A stretch of DNA of 64,000 nt from Salinisphaera orenii subsp. orenii MK-B5 (GCF_003788635.1 NZ_AYKH01000003.1:1-64000), one strand, 5' to 3'. Positions 18,189-27,298 are shown, numbered from the stretch's first letter. Notes: generated by a model from the letters alone, not told the origin. Translations and numbers: made by a program.

Positions 18189-19910
18189 ATGAGCGCGAAC
18201 GCGCGCGCCCTGCGCTACGGACTGGCGGTGGTCGGCCTTCTGCTGGCCGGCTGGGCCGGCATGCGGGCCGCCGGTGTCCTCATCGAGGCCCGAAGCGGGG
18301 CGCTGCACGACGCCGAACGGGCCATCGCGCAGGCCACCGCACCGTTGATCGAGCAGCGGCGCATCTCCGATCGCCTGATCGTGGCGGTGGAAGCGCTGGT
18401 CGGCGGCGACGATCTGCACATCGACTATCTCACCCTGCGCAACGCCGATAATGTGACGCTGGTCTCGCGCGGCCATCTGGGCGATACGTTCGGTTGGCTG
18501 CCCACCGACCTGGCGCGCGCCTGGCGCGGCTGGCTCTATCGTGTGGGCGCCGCCGAGGACAATCGCGCCGTGATGCGCGATGAGCGCCGTGTCGGTGACG
18601 CTCGCTACGGGGTCGGCTGGCTGCACGTCGTAGGGCGTGCCGGCGCCGGCTTCTTCATGTGGGCCGGGTTGGCCGCGCTTGGCGTGATCGGTTTCCTCTT
18701 CGGCCTGTTCGGCCGTGATACATCCCGTCGCCGGACCGCCGACGCATCCGCGAGCCGGCCCAGCGGGGCCGCGATCGCCTCAACGGCAGGGGCGGACAGG
18801 GGACGATCCGCAAGGGCGCCGCTGTCGCGGCTGATCTCGCGTCGGCGCGAGACCGCCAACGATTTCGCGCCGATCGCCGCCAAGCCCCGACAGTCGTACG
18901 ACACGCTCGTCGGCGACAGCGGGCGCACCGGCGCGCCCTCGGGGTTGTCCGCAGCGGCAGGCGCCGAGCAGTCGGAGGACGCGCTGGCGCACCCCGCGCC
19001 GTCGACCGGGTCACCGGCAGCCGCCGACGCATGGATATCTCCGACGTCGGACGCCGGCCGGCCTGCATCGACAGAGGCGCCGCCAGCCGAATCCGATCTG
19101 GGATCGCCTGCGGTGCCGGCCTTGCAGCCCGCTTCGTCCTCGGCCGGGTCGTCGATGACAGCGCCGGTGCCCGGCGCGGCATATGCGCCGGAGGGCAGCC
19201 TGCACGCGCCCTCGCTCGATGCCGTGCCGCAGCTGGGCGACGATACACTCGACCTGAAGCTCTACCCGGTCTGGCAGGGCAGCGGGCCGCAGCGCCGTCT
19301 GGCCGCTGCGCAGGCCATGCTCGCCTGGCGCTCGGGTGAGGCACATCTGGTGGATCCGGCGACGCTGACGCAGCTGGCCGAGCACGAGAATGCGCTGCGC
19401 GCCTTCACACAGTGGATCGCCCGCCGCTTTTCCCTGCTGCACGGCAACTGGCGCACGCTGGAACTGGCGACCGTGCCCATCCTGCTGCAGGTGCCCAGCG
19501 CGCTGCTGGCCTTCGCCGACGCGGAATCGATCTGGCGCGAGGCCCTGCGTCGGACCGACCGCGACCCGGACGACCTGATTCTGCGCGTCGCCCCCGAGGA
19601 CGCCAAAGCGTCGTCTTCAGGGCTGCCGGTGCGGCGCGCGCTGACGCTCGACTCGCCAGAGGCGGATATCGCCGATCAGTGCGATCTGCTGTGTCTCGAT
19701 GCGGACGATGTCGACGGCGCGCAGGTATCCTGGCGCGACGTCATGGCCGGGCTCGACCGCCCCGTACTGCTGGGGCCGATCGCCGACCCGGAGGAATGGT
19801 CGGATCTCATCGAGGCCGGCGCCTGCTGGTATCGCGACAGCGCGGATGCGCTCCACTCGCCGCGCTCTTTCGGCCGGCTGCTCGCCCGTCAGGCGGTCCG
19901 GCCGATCTAG
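18189..19910 (+). CDS. Membrane protein with degenerate EAL-like domain
   Basis: 573 residues. Transmembrane helix at about 10-28, a periplasmic domain of about 120 residues, a second helix at 152-176, a long Ala/Ser/Pro-rich cytoplasmic linker (about 180-350), then a C-terminal domain from about 354. That domain follows the order of an EAL phosphodiesterase: LDLKLYPVWQ, then QAMLAW (375-380) where active enzymes have EALLRW, LVDPATLTQLAE, ILLQVPSALL where VNxS is usual, and LLGPIADPEEW near the end. The catalytic Glu of EAL and the DDFG segment are missing, so it should not cleave cyclic-di-GMP; it might bind it, as in LapD-type receptors. The EAL relation is my reading of weak patterns. An IS481 element sits just behind its stop. 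Confidence 0.6.
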   Translation: MSANARALRYGLAVVGLLLAGWAGMRAAGVLIEARSGALHDAERAIAQATAPLIEQRRISDRLIVAVEALVGGDDLHIDYLTLRNADNVTLVSRGHLGDTFGWLPTDLARAWRGWLYRVGAAEDNRAVMRDERRVGDARYGVGWLHVVGRAGAGFFMWAGLAALGVIGFLFGLFGRDTSRRRTADASASRPSGAAIASTAGADRGRSARAPLSRLISRRRETANDFAPIAAKPRQSYDTLVGDSGRTGAPSGLSAAAGAEQSEDALAHPAPSTGSPAAADAWISPTSDAGRPASTEAPPAESDLGSPAVPALQPASSSAGSSMTAPVPGAAYAPEGSLHAPSLDAVPQLGDDTLDLKLYPVWQGSGPQRRLAAAQAMLAWRSGEAHLVDPATLTQLAEHENALRAFTQWIARRFSLLHGNWRTLELATVPILLQVPSALLAFADAESIWREALRRTDRDPDDLILRVAPEDAKASSSGLPVRRALTLDSPEADIADQCDLLCLDADDVDGAQVSWRDVMAGLDRPVLLGPIADPEEWSDLIEAGACWYRDSADALHSPRSFGRLLARQAVRPI

Positions 19911-19915
19911 GGGCA

Positions 19916-19921
19916 TCTAGG
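19916..19921. repeat. Left target-site duplication (TCTAGG)
   Basis: TCTAGG occurs here and again at 20954-20959, exactly bordering the insertion element. It fits the NCTAGN six-base duplication known for IS481. Confidence 0.8.
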
Positions 19922-20953
19922 TATGACCTCTCAGTAGATTGTTCATCCGAGCCGCGTGCCCTGAAGCTGATGGGTGCTGAAATCCGTCAGACGAAGGAGC
20001 GACCCGGATGAACACGCACAAGAATGCGCGACTCACCGTTCACAGTCGACAGGTGTTGGTTCGTCGTGTCATCGAACAAGGGCAAAGGCCCATCGATGTC
20101 GCCCAGGCCATGGCGGTGAGCCCGCGCACCGTCTACAAATGGCTGAATCGCTATCAAAGCGAAGGCTGGGCCGGCTTGTCGGATCGAAGTTGTCGGCCCC
20201 ATCGATGTCCGCACCAGATCTCAACCGCGCAGCGAGCGCGCGTGATCCGTTTGCGCCGACAACGTCTGATTTATCGTGCGATCGTACGCCAGACCGGCGT
20301 GCCGCGCGCGACCGTTGCGCGGGTGCTCCAACGCGCCGGCTTGAATCGGTTGTCGGCGCTTGAGCCGTCACGGCCGGTACGACGATATGAGCACGCGGCC
20401 CCGGGCGACCTGCTGCACCTGGATATCAAGGCAGTGAATCGCTTCGTGCGCCCCGGCCACCGCGTGACGGGCGATCGGCGTCATAAATCGCGTGGCGCTG
20501 GGTGGGACTATGTCCATATGGCCATCGATGACCACAGCCGGGTGGCCCATGCCACGATCTGGCCGGACGAGACCGGCGCCAGCGCGGTTCGGGCGCTGAT
20601 GGCCGCGTTACGTTACTACCGGCAACTGGGCGTGCGCTTTAAGGCGGTGCTGACCGACAATGGGGCCTGTTATCGATCCTGGCGCTTTGCCAAGGCCTGT
20701 CGTCGACTCGGGCTCAAGCACAAGCGCACATGGCCGTACCGGCCACGCACCAACGGCAAGGCCGAGCGGTGGATCCAGACGGCGCTACATGAGTGGGCGT
20801 ATGCCCATGTGTATCAGAACGCCGACGAGCGCGCGGCCTATCTGCCGTACTGGCTCCACGACTACAACTGGCATCGACCCCATGCCAGCATCAAGCACAA
20901 ACCACCGATCAGCCGATTGCAGCTATCCGTGAACAATGTGGTGGGTTTACACA
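19922..20953 (+). mobile_element. IS481-family insertion sequence
   Basis: A 1,032-bp element with one transposase gene. The left end (19922-19946) and the reverse complement of the right end (20929-20953) agree at 15 of 25 positions, including an ATTGTTCA block; the right end begins TGTG as in the family. Both sides are flanked by TCTAGG. It lies six bases after the stop of the upstream membrane protein, so it did not break that gene. The transposase is full length, so the element may still move. Confidence 0.85.
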
Positions 20954-20958
20954 TCTAG
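20008..20958 (+). CDS. IS481-family transposase
   Basis: 316 residues, MNTHKNARLTVHSRQVLVRR at the start, the usual IS481 opening. An N-terminal helix-turn-helix (VAQAMAVSPRTVYKWLNRY, about 31-49) is followed by an rve-type DDE core: Asp in LHLDIK, Asp in LTDNGACY and Glu in TNGKAERW. GACCCGG precedes the ATG. The last sense codon and the stop TAG (20956-20958) lie at the right junction; the TAG itself belongs to the TCTAGG target copy, not to the element. Confidence 0.92.
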   Translation: MNTHKNARLTVHSRQVLVRRVIEQGQRPIDVAQAMAVSPRTVYKWLNRYQSEGWAGLSDRSCRPHRCPHQISTAQRARVIRLRRQRLIYRAIVRQTGVPRATVARVLQRAGLNRLSALEPSRPVRRYEHAAPGDLLHLDIKAVNRFVRPGHRVTGDRRHKSRGAGWDYVHMAIDDHSRVAHATIWPDETGASAVRALMAALRYYRQLGVRFKAVLTDNGACYRSWRFAKACRRLGLKHKRTWPYRPRTNGKAERWIQTALHEWAYAHVYQNADERAAYLPYWLHDYNWHRPHASIKHKPPISRLQLSVNNVVGLHI

Positions 20959-20959
20959 G
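20954..20959. repeat. Right target-site duplication (TCTAGG)
   Basis: Second copy of the six-base duplication. It contains the transposase stop codon TAG. Confidence 0.8.
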
Positions 20960-21720
20960 GCCATTCGCAGCCTGGCTGGCACGAGGTCGGACCAGTTTTG
21001 CGCTGAAGACCGCACATCGTCTTTGACGAGCCACGAGCCACGAGCCACGAGCCACGAGCCACGAGCTACGAGCCACGAGCCACGAGCCGTGAGCCGTGAG
21101 CCGTGAGCCGTGAGCCGGACGTGCAACGCCGCTGCGCGGTCATGGTGAGTTGCTCATGGGGGTCACGGGCCAGGTGCCCGTGACATGGGCCGGGTGAGGC
21201 GATCCGGCATGGGAGCACGCTTAGGTAGTGCACGGTGCCGCTCGCGCCGAGCCTCGTGTTGCCGAGGAACAGCGCTGGGCGCGGGCTTGCATGAGGTGTT
21301 GGCCGGCGGCGCCGGGATCAGCGTGGCGCGTCCCGCGCCGGTCACAGGTTGGCCCCGAGGCGGACGATGGCCGCGGCCCGGGCCAGCCCACGCTTTTGGC
21401 GGGTTGCCGTGCACCGCGTTCACGGCGGCGCGTCGCCCGTGTCGTGCCCGCACGCCGTGCCCGTCAATCCCGAAGCCGCGTGCGCGCGGCGGGCGCGGCA
21501 ATCCAGGTCGGTCGTCCGCTGCATCGCCTGCGGTGATCAGCCGGTGCGGCCGATCGGTTTTGGTAGTCCGATGCGCGGGCGCTTGGGCGGTTCGATGCCG
21601 GTGACACCGCCGAGCCCTGCGGCGGGGCCTCAGCGGCCCGATCGAGCGAGCGGCGGGCGCGTGGCCTGCGGACGTGCGCATGCGTCGCCGACCCGTGACG
21701 GCGACGGTCCGGGCGCGGCG
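20960..21720. other. Gene-free stretch between IS481 and rsmA
   Basis: About 760 bases. It contains the 7-bp tandem repeat at 21026-21116. The rest (21117-21720) is GC-rich with only Arg/Ala-rich open frames and nothing recognisable. Confidence 0.5.
21026..21116. repeat. 13-copy tandem repeat of a 7-base unit
   Basis: Nine copies of ACGAGCC (the sixth reads ACGAGCT) run directly into four copies of GTGAGCC, 91 bases in all with no gaps. Two unit versions in separate blocks suggest stepwise expansion by slippage. A 7-base period changes reading frame with copy number, but no gene spans it. It lies about 70 bases behind the IS481 element. Confidence 0.95.
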
Positions 21721-22497
21721 TCAGTAGCGCTCGGCCGCAGCCCGGGCGAGCGCGGCGAAGTCCGCCGCTGAGAGACGCTCGGCTCGTTCGGCCGGGTCGA
21801 TGCCGCAGGCGGCGATCGTCTCGGCCTCGAGCTCGCCGCGCAGCGCATTGCGCAGCGTCTTGCGGCGCTGGCCGAAGGCCGCGGTGACCACGCGGTCGAA
21901 GCGGGCCGGGTCGTCGATTGTGAAATCGGGGCTGCGCGGGGTGATCCGGACCACGGCCGACATCACCTTCGGCGGCGGTCGGAAGGCCCCCGGACCGACA
22001 TCGAACAGATGCTCGGCACGGGCGCGGGCGGCCAGGGTGACGCTCAGGCGGCCGTAATCGCGGCTGCCGGGGGCGGCGACCATGCGGTCGACGACCTCCT
22101 TCTGCAGCATGAAGTGCATGTCGACGATCGGCGCGTCGCCGCCCAGCAGCGCGAACAGCAGCGGCGAGGAGATGTTGTAGGGCAGGTTGCCCACCAGCCG
22201 CAGCGCGCCGCCGCGCCGGGCCGCGAGCGCGGCGTAGTCCACGCTCAGGGCGTCGGCCTCGATCACGTTCAGGCGCGGGTCGCCGGCAGCGGTCTCGCGC
22301 CAGCCGGCGGCCAGTTCGCGGTCGATCTCGATCACGCTCAGGGCGTTCACGCGTTCGAGCAGCGGCCGGGTGAGGGCGCCTTCACCGGGGCCGATCTCGA
22401 CCAGCCGGTCGTCGGCGGCGGGGTCGAGCAGGCGGACGATGCGCTCGATCACCCCGCGTTCGTGCAGGAAATGCTGGCCGAAGCGCTTACGGGCCAT
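21721..22497 (-). CDS. rsmA: 16S rRNA dimethyladenosine transferase RsmA (KsgA)
   Basis: 258 residues from the ATG at 22497 (MARKRFGQHFLHERGVIERI). It dimethylates two adjacent adenosines near the 3' end of 16S rRNA. The SAM-binding motif VEIGPGEGALT and the catalytic NLPYN (in VGNLPYNISSP) are present, and RPPPKVMSAVV in the C-terminal half is typical. The start overlaps the end of pdxA by 11 bases, so the two are translationally linked. Confidence 0.96.
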   Translation of the reverse strand: MARKRFGQHFLHERGVIERIVRLLDPAADDRLVEIGPGEGALTRPLLERVNALSVIEIDRELAAGWRETAAGDPRLNVIEADALSVDYAALAARRGGALRLVGNLPYNISSPLLFALLGGDAPIVDMHFMLQKEVVDRMVAAPGSRDYGRLSVTLAARARAEHLFDVGPGAFRPPPKVMSAVVRITPRSPDFTIDDPARFDRVVTAAFGQRRKTLRNALRGELEAETIAACGIDPAERAERLSAADFAALARAAAERY

Positions 22498-23488
22498 GGC
22501 TGCCCGCGCGGGCCATGTGCAGGGCGGTGGCAATGGCCGCCCGCAGGCTGCCGGTGTCGACGGCGCCCGTTCCCGCGAGATCGAGCGCGGTGCCGTGGTC
22601 GACCGAGGTGCGCACGATCGGCAGGCCGAGGCTGATGTTGACGGTGCGGCCGAAGCCCAGATGCTTGATCACCGGCAGGCCCTGGTCGTGATACAGCGCC
22701 ACTACCGCGTCCGCGTCGGCCAGCCGATGCGGCGTGAACAGCGTATCCGCCGGCAGCGGGCCGACGAGGTCCAGCCCGCGCGCGCGCTCGGCGGCGATGA
22801 CCGGCGCGATGGTGTCGATCTCCTCGCGCCCGAGATAGCCGTCCTCGCCCGCATGCGGGTTCAGGCCGGCGACCAGCAGCCGGGGCCGGGCGATGCCGAA
22901 GCGGGTGGTCAGTTCCTGCGCGGTGACCCGCAGCACGTGGCCGAGGCGTTCCGCGGTCACGGCCGCCGGCACGGCGGACAGCGGGATGTGGACCGTGACC
23001 AGCGCGACGCGCAGGGCGCCGTCGTCGGTGGCGAGCATCATCACCGGCTCGTCGGCGCCGCAGCGCTCGGCCAGATAGCCGGTGTGGCCGGAAAAGTCGA
23101 TGCCGGCGGCGTTGATCACCGCCTTGTGCACCGGTCCGGTCACGAGTGCGGCGCACTGGCCGTCGCGGCAGCGCTCCACGGCGCGGTCGAGCGTGTCGAG
23201 CACGTAGCGGGCGTTGGCGGGATCGGTGCGGCCGGGCGTCGGTGCGGCCGGGCAGGCCACGGCGTCGACGCGCAGGACGCCGGCCGGTGCCGGCAAGGGC
23301 GCTCGAGCGTAGTCGACGGGCTCGAGCGTCAGCGGCAGGTCGAGCAGGCGGGCGCGTGCGGCGAGCATCTCCGGATCGCCCACGGCGACGAGTTCGCAGG
23401 CCTGGCGCGTCTGCGCGAGGCGCACGGCCAGATCCGGGCCGATGCCCGCCGGCTCGCCCGGGGTCAGTGCGAGGCGCAGCGCGCCCAT
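22487..23488 (-). CDS. pdxA: 4-hydroxythreonine-4-phosphate dehydrogenase PdxA
   Basis: 333 residues (329 in E. coli). Starts MGALRLALTPGEPAGIGPDL, the family opening. The metal and substrate histidines lie in GPVHKAVI, DFSGHTGYLAERCG and in the LYHDQGLPVIKHLGF segment. It oxidises 4-phosphohydroxy-L-threonine in the DXP-dependent vitamin B6 pathway. It lies 19 bases downstream of surA in the same transcription unit. Confidence 0.96.
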   Translation of the reverse strand: MGALRLALTPGEPAGIGPDLAVRLAQTRQACELVAVGDPEMLAARARLLDLPLTLEPVDYARAPLPAPAGVLRVDAVACPAAPTPGRTDPANARYVLDTLDRAVERCRDGQCAALVTGPVHKAVINAAGIDFSGHTGYLAERCGADEPVMMLATDDGALRVALVTVHIPLSAVPAAVTAERLGHVLRVTAQELTTRFGIARPRLLVAGLNPHAGEDGYLGREEIDTIAPVIAAERARGLDLVGPLPADTLFTPHRLADADAVVALYHDQGLPVIKHLGFGRTVNISLGLPIVRTSVDHGTALDLAGTGAVDTGSLRAAIATALHMARAGSHGP

Positions 23489-23507
23489 GGCCGCTCCCGT
23501 CGCCGTT

Positions 23508-24929
23508 CTAGCCGCCGCCGGCGGTCGGCGTCGATTGATAGCCCGGCATGCGGATGTCGACGTAGGCCTCGTCGCGCAGCTTGCGCAGCCAGAGCTGGCC
23601 TTCCTCTTCCGACTTCTGTTCGCCGAGCGCCTGCCGGGCCTCCGCGCGGACGGCCTCGCGGGTCTGGTCGCGCTGGCGGCGGTCCTCGACCTTCACGATC
23701 TCGTAGCCGTTGCCGGTCTGGAAGATGCGGCTGACTTCGCCGGCCTCCAGGTCGGCCAGCTGCGCGCGGCTCGCGCCCGGCAGACGCTGCGGCTGCACCC
23801 AGCCCATGTCGCCGCCCTGGCTGGCGGTGGCGCTGTCGTCGGAGTAGTCGCGGGCGAGCGCGGCGAAGTCGGCGCCGGCCTCAAGGCGCTCGCGCAGCTG
23901 GCGTGCGAGTTCGCGGGTGCGCTCGTCGTCGCGGATCTCGTTGGGCCGGAGCAGGATGTGGCGGGCCTTGACCTCGTCGACCATGACCCGCTGCTCGGCG
24001 GGTGCGCTGGCGCCGCCGCGACGCGCCTCCAGCCGTACGATCTGAAAGCCGTCCGGACCGCGGAACACGTCGCTGATCTCACCTCGCTGCAGGCCGGGCA
24101 CGACATCGGTGAGCGCCTCGGGCAGGGCATCGCCGGCAATCCAGCCCATGTCGCCGCCATCGGCGGCGTACTCGCCCTGCGACTGGCTGGCCGCGACGCT
24201 GGCGAAGTCCGCGCCCTCGTCGACGATGCGCGTGCGCAGGCGATCGATGCGTTCGCGGGCTGCGGACAGCGCTGCGTCGTCGGCGTCCGGCGCGACGGAG
24301 ATCAGCAGGCGGCGCAGCCGATAGCTGCGATTCTCGGCCTCGCGCAGCGACTGGTTCTCCAGATACCGATCGACGTCGGCGTCGGTGACCACGACCTGCG
24401 ACATCACTTCCTGGCGCCGCAGCTTGGAGATCATCAGCTCGTTGCGGACCTGTTCACGCAGCTGTTGCATGGACATGCCGTCGCCGGCGACCGCGCGCGT
24501 GAACTGCGCCATGTCCATGTTGTTCTGCCGTGCGATGCGGGCGATGCCCTGATCGATCTCCTCGTCGCTGACCTGAATGCCGCGCTGTTCGGCGCGCTGC
24601 ATCTGCAGGCGCTGCAGGATGATGCGATCGAGCACTTGCGAGCGCAGGACGTTGGGTGGCGCCTGATTGACCCGCTGCCCGGCGCGGGCGCGGATCTGGG
24701 CGACCGCGTTGTCGAGCTCGCTTTCGAGCACGACGCCGTCACCGACGACCGCGACGATCTCGTCGAGCGTCTGCGCGCCCCCCGTGCGGCCGCCCGTCGA
24801 CGGGGACGACAGGCCCGGTGATAGCGAGAAGTCGTCGAGCGAGGGGCCGCCCTGTGCGCCGGCGGTGGTCGCGGCGACGGCGAGGCAGGCCGCAAGCAGG
24901 GTGCGGTGGGGCGTGGCGCGGTATCTCAT
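23508..24929 (-). CDS. surA: Periplasmic chaperone and peptidyl-prolyl isomerase SurA
   Basis: 473 residues (428 in E. coli). Signal peptide at 1-25 ending TTAGAQ, an extra Gly/Ser-rich stretch (27-51), the SurA N-domain (about 52-185), then two parvulin domains at about 203-302 and 320-416 (each with a GGDMGW motif), and a C-terminal helix. It escorts unfolded outer-membrane proteins, including LptD, to the BAM machine. Its ATG overlaps the lptD stop by four bases, matching that partnership. Confidence 0.95.
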   Translation of the reverse strand: MRYRATPHRTLLAACLAVAATTAGAQGGPSLDDFSLSPGLSSPSTGGRTGGAQTLDEIVAVVGDGVVLESELDNAVAQIRARAGQRVNQAPPNVLRSQVLDRIILQRLQMQRAEQRGIQVSDEEIDQGIARIARQNNMDMAQFTRAVAGDGMSMQQLREQVRNELMISKLRRQEVMSQVVVTDADVDRYLENQSLREAENRSYRLRRLLISVAPDADDAALSAARERIDRLRTRIVDEGADFASVAASQSQGEYAADGGDMGWIAGDALPEALTDVVPGLQRGEISDVFRGPDGFQIVRLEARRGGASAPAEQRVMVDEVKARHILLRPNEIRDDERTRELARQLRERLEAGADFAALARDYSDDSATASQGGDMGWVQPQRLPGASRAQLADLEAGEVSRIFQTGNGYEIVKVEDRRQRDQTREAVRAEARQALGEQKSEEEGQLWLRKLRDEAYVDIRMPGYQSTPTAGGG

Positions 24930-27298
24930 GGGAAGCGGATCGTATCAAAACTGCTGCTGGAGCGACGGCCGGTGTCGTCGTCGGCGTAGACGTCGTCGTC
25001 GACGAAGGACTGCACCGTGTCGCCGAACTGACCCAGCCCGTTGAGCACGAACTGGAACATGATGGCCGAATCGTAGCTGCCGTCGTCGTCCGAGACGTAG
25101 CGCCGCCAGGCCACGCGCCCGGCCCAGCAGCAGGACGGCCGGTACTCGAAGCCCGCCAGCGTCTCCACGTTCTGACTGCGCTCGAGCGAATAGTTCCAGC
25201 GCCCGAGCACATCGAGGTTGTCGGTGACCGGCGCGCGCAGGCCGACCGCGGTCTGTTCCAGGCTTTCGTAGCGGCCGGGGACGATGTTGACCTCGCGGCC
25301 GTTGCTGCCGCTGACTTCGCGCAGCGGGCGGTAGTCGCGATAGCGCCGGTAGGCGAGGTCCAGCTGATAGCCGCTGTCCGTCGACAGGCTGGCCGAGGCG
25401 ATGGCGCGGTTGATGCGGCTGTCGTCCGGGTCGTACTGGACGGTGGTCTGGGCGCGCAGATTGCGCGTCGGCCGCAGTTCCACGCCGGCGACGTAGTCCG
25501 AGCCGCGGTCGCCGTAGCCGATCTCGCCGCTGCTGGGCATGTTGACCTCGAGATCGCGAAAACCGGTGACGCGGCCGAAGTCGAGCTTGGCCACGGTACG
25601 GCCGTCCTCCGGCGAGATGAAGCGCGAACTCACGCCGAGTGTGAGCTGGTTGGCGTCGCCGATACGGTCCGAGCCGACGAAGCGGTTGTCGGCGAACAGG
25701 CGGTCGAAGTGCAGGTCCGCGATGCCCGAGTCGAACACGGGAATCTCGGACTGGTCCTCGTAGCCGGTGTAGAGATACTGCGCCCGCGGTTCGAGCGTCT
25801 GTACCCAGCCGTCGCCGAAGGTCCGCGACAGGCGCAGGCCCGATTCGGCCTGGAGTTGGGGGATGTCGCGGGTGATGACGTCGTCCTCGTAGGCGGCGGC
25901 GTCGACCGTCGGCGCGTCGTCGAAGCCGCGCAGGTCGTAGCGCGTGATCCGGTACGACAGCTCGCTGTTGGCGTACCAGCCGCCGCGATCCACGCCCCAC
26001 AGCAGCCGGGGTTCGGCGTCGGTGCGCAGCGCGTCGATGTCGTCGTCGCGCTTGAAATTGGAGAATTCGCCGTTGAAGCCGACCCGGAACGGGGCCGTGG
26101 GCGTGAGCATCTCCAGGCGGGCCTGGGGCAGGCGCGTGTAGGGGTCGTTGGCGAAGGCGCGATCGAAGTCGTCCTCGTCCTCGTTGATGTCGTCCAGGGT
26201 CTGGAAGTCCTGCGCCAGCAGACTGAAGCGCACCCCGGTGTCGGCGAAGGTGAGCCGCACCGCGCGTTCGAGCTGCGAGGTCGAGGTGCCCGCGAGGTCG
26301 TTGCTCAGGTCGTCGAAGTACTGGTCGTCGCTGACCCGGGTGTAGTTGGCGTCGATGCCGAAGTGTTCGTTGAAGCGGCCGATGTGCTCGTAGTGGAACA
26401 GGCTGCGGTCGTCGCCGTATTCGCTGTCGCTGGGCAGGTATTCGCCGGCGAACTCGCCGCGGTGGTGTTCGTGCAGATAGCGGAGCTGGCCGCCGAGTTG
26501 CAGGCCGCGATCGCCGAGCACGCGCGGGACCAGTGTCGCGTCGTAGTTGGGCGCGAGGTTGAAGTAGTAGGGCACCGCCAGCTCGAAGCCGGAATCGCTC
26601 GACGAGCCGATCGTCGGCGGCAGTACGCCGGAGTGGCGCTTGTCGTCGATCGGAAAGTTCAGGTACGGCGTGTAGAGCACGGGCACGCCGTAGATCCGCA
26701 TCACCGAATTGAACGCCTCGCCGCGGCCGCTGGCGCGGTCGAGCGCGATGCGTTCCGCGCTGAGCTGCCAGGCTTTGGTTTCGCCGGCGCAGGTGGTGTA
26801 GTCGGCGTCGGTCAGCTCGTAGCTGCCACCGCCGAGGGATTCCACGCGGGTCGCGCTGCCGCGGCCGCCGTTGGCGATCACGGCATAGGTGGCCTGATTG
26901 AATTCGCCGGTTTCGTCGTCAATCTGCACGTTGCCGCTGTCGGCGGTGAGATAGAAGCCGGGCCGGTAGTAGCGCAGCCCGTCGCGCGCGATCGCGTTCG
27001 CGGCGTCGCGGTCGTAGCGCATGTAGGGCGCTTCCAGCGCCTGGCCGTTGCGCGTCAGGCGGGCTTCGCCGCGGGCCTCGGCCACGCCTTCCTCGAGACT
27101 GGCCCGGTCCGCGGTGAGGGTGGAATCCTCGCTCGGCTGCGGCAGGGCGAGCGGCGGCGGCGCCACCGGGCAGCCCATCGTCGCGGCGATGCTAGGCTGT
27201 GGCGCCAGCGCGCCCGTGCAGACCAGCGAGGCGCCGACGGCGAGGCGGGTGCTCCACACCCGCGGCTGCCGGAAATAGCCAGTATCGATACGAATCAC
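24926..27298 (-). CDS. lptD: LPS-assembly protein LptD
   Basis: From a GTG at 27298 the protein has 790 residues (784 in E. coli) with a signal peptide ending QPSIAA. An OstA/LptA-like N-domain is followed by a large beta-barrel rich in Tyr and Asp. It inserts lipopolysaccharide in the outer leaflet. Four cysteines sit where the two essential disulfides need them: Cys43 just after the signal, Cys170 (TTCAGE), and the pair Cys723-Cys724 (PSCCW), nearly the same numbering as E. coli 724/725. The start is uncertain: the frame is open to 27490, and another GTG at 27259 would also give a good signal peptide. Confidence 0.92.
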   Translation of the reverse strand: MIRIDTGYFRQPRVWSTRLAVGASLVCTGALAPQPSIAATMGCPVAPPPLALPQPSEDSTLTADRASLEEGVAEARGEARLTRNGQALEAPYMRYDRDAANAIARDGLRYYRPGFYLTADSGNVQIDDETGEFNQATYAVIANGGRGSATRVESLGGGSYELTDADYTTCAGETKAWQLSAERIALDRASGRGEAFNSVMRIYGVPVLYTPYLNFPIDDKRHSGVLPPTIGSSSDSGFELAVPYYFNLAPNYDATLVPRVLGDRGLQLGGQLRYLHEHHRGEFAGEYLPSDSEYGDDRSLFHYEHIGRFNEHFGIDANYTRVSDDQYFDDLSNDLAGTSTSQLERAVRLTFADTGVRFSLLAQDFQTLDDINEDEDDFDRAFANDPYTRLPQARLEMLTPTAPFRVGFNGEFSNFKRDDDIDALRTDAEPRLLWGVDRGGWYANSELSYRITRYDLRGFDDAPTVDAAAYEDDVITRDIPQLQAESGLRLSRTFGDGWVQTLEPRAQYLYTGYEDQSEIPVFDSGIADLHFDRLFADNRFVGSDRIGDANQLTLGVSSRFISPEDGRTVAKLDFGRVTGFRDLEVNMPSSGEIGYGDRGSDYVAGVELRPTRNLRAQTTVQYDPDDSRINRAIASASLSTDSGYQLDLAYRRYRDYRPLREVSGSNGREVNIVPGRYESLEQTAVGLRAPVTDNLDVLGRWNYSLERSQNVETLAGFEYRPSCCWAGRVAWRRYVSDDDGSYDSAIMFQFVLNGLGQFGDTVQSFVDDDVYADDDTGRRSSSSFDTIRFP

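Noticed and set aside
17276-18192. Possible genes in the AT-richer stretch (frames of 150-180 codons on both strands)
   Set aside because: No domain, ribosome-binding site or codon-position bias; overlapping frames on both strands look equally poor.
21026-21116. CRISPR array
   Set aside because: The units are 7 bases long, directly adjacent and without spacers; no cas genes are near.
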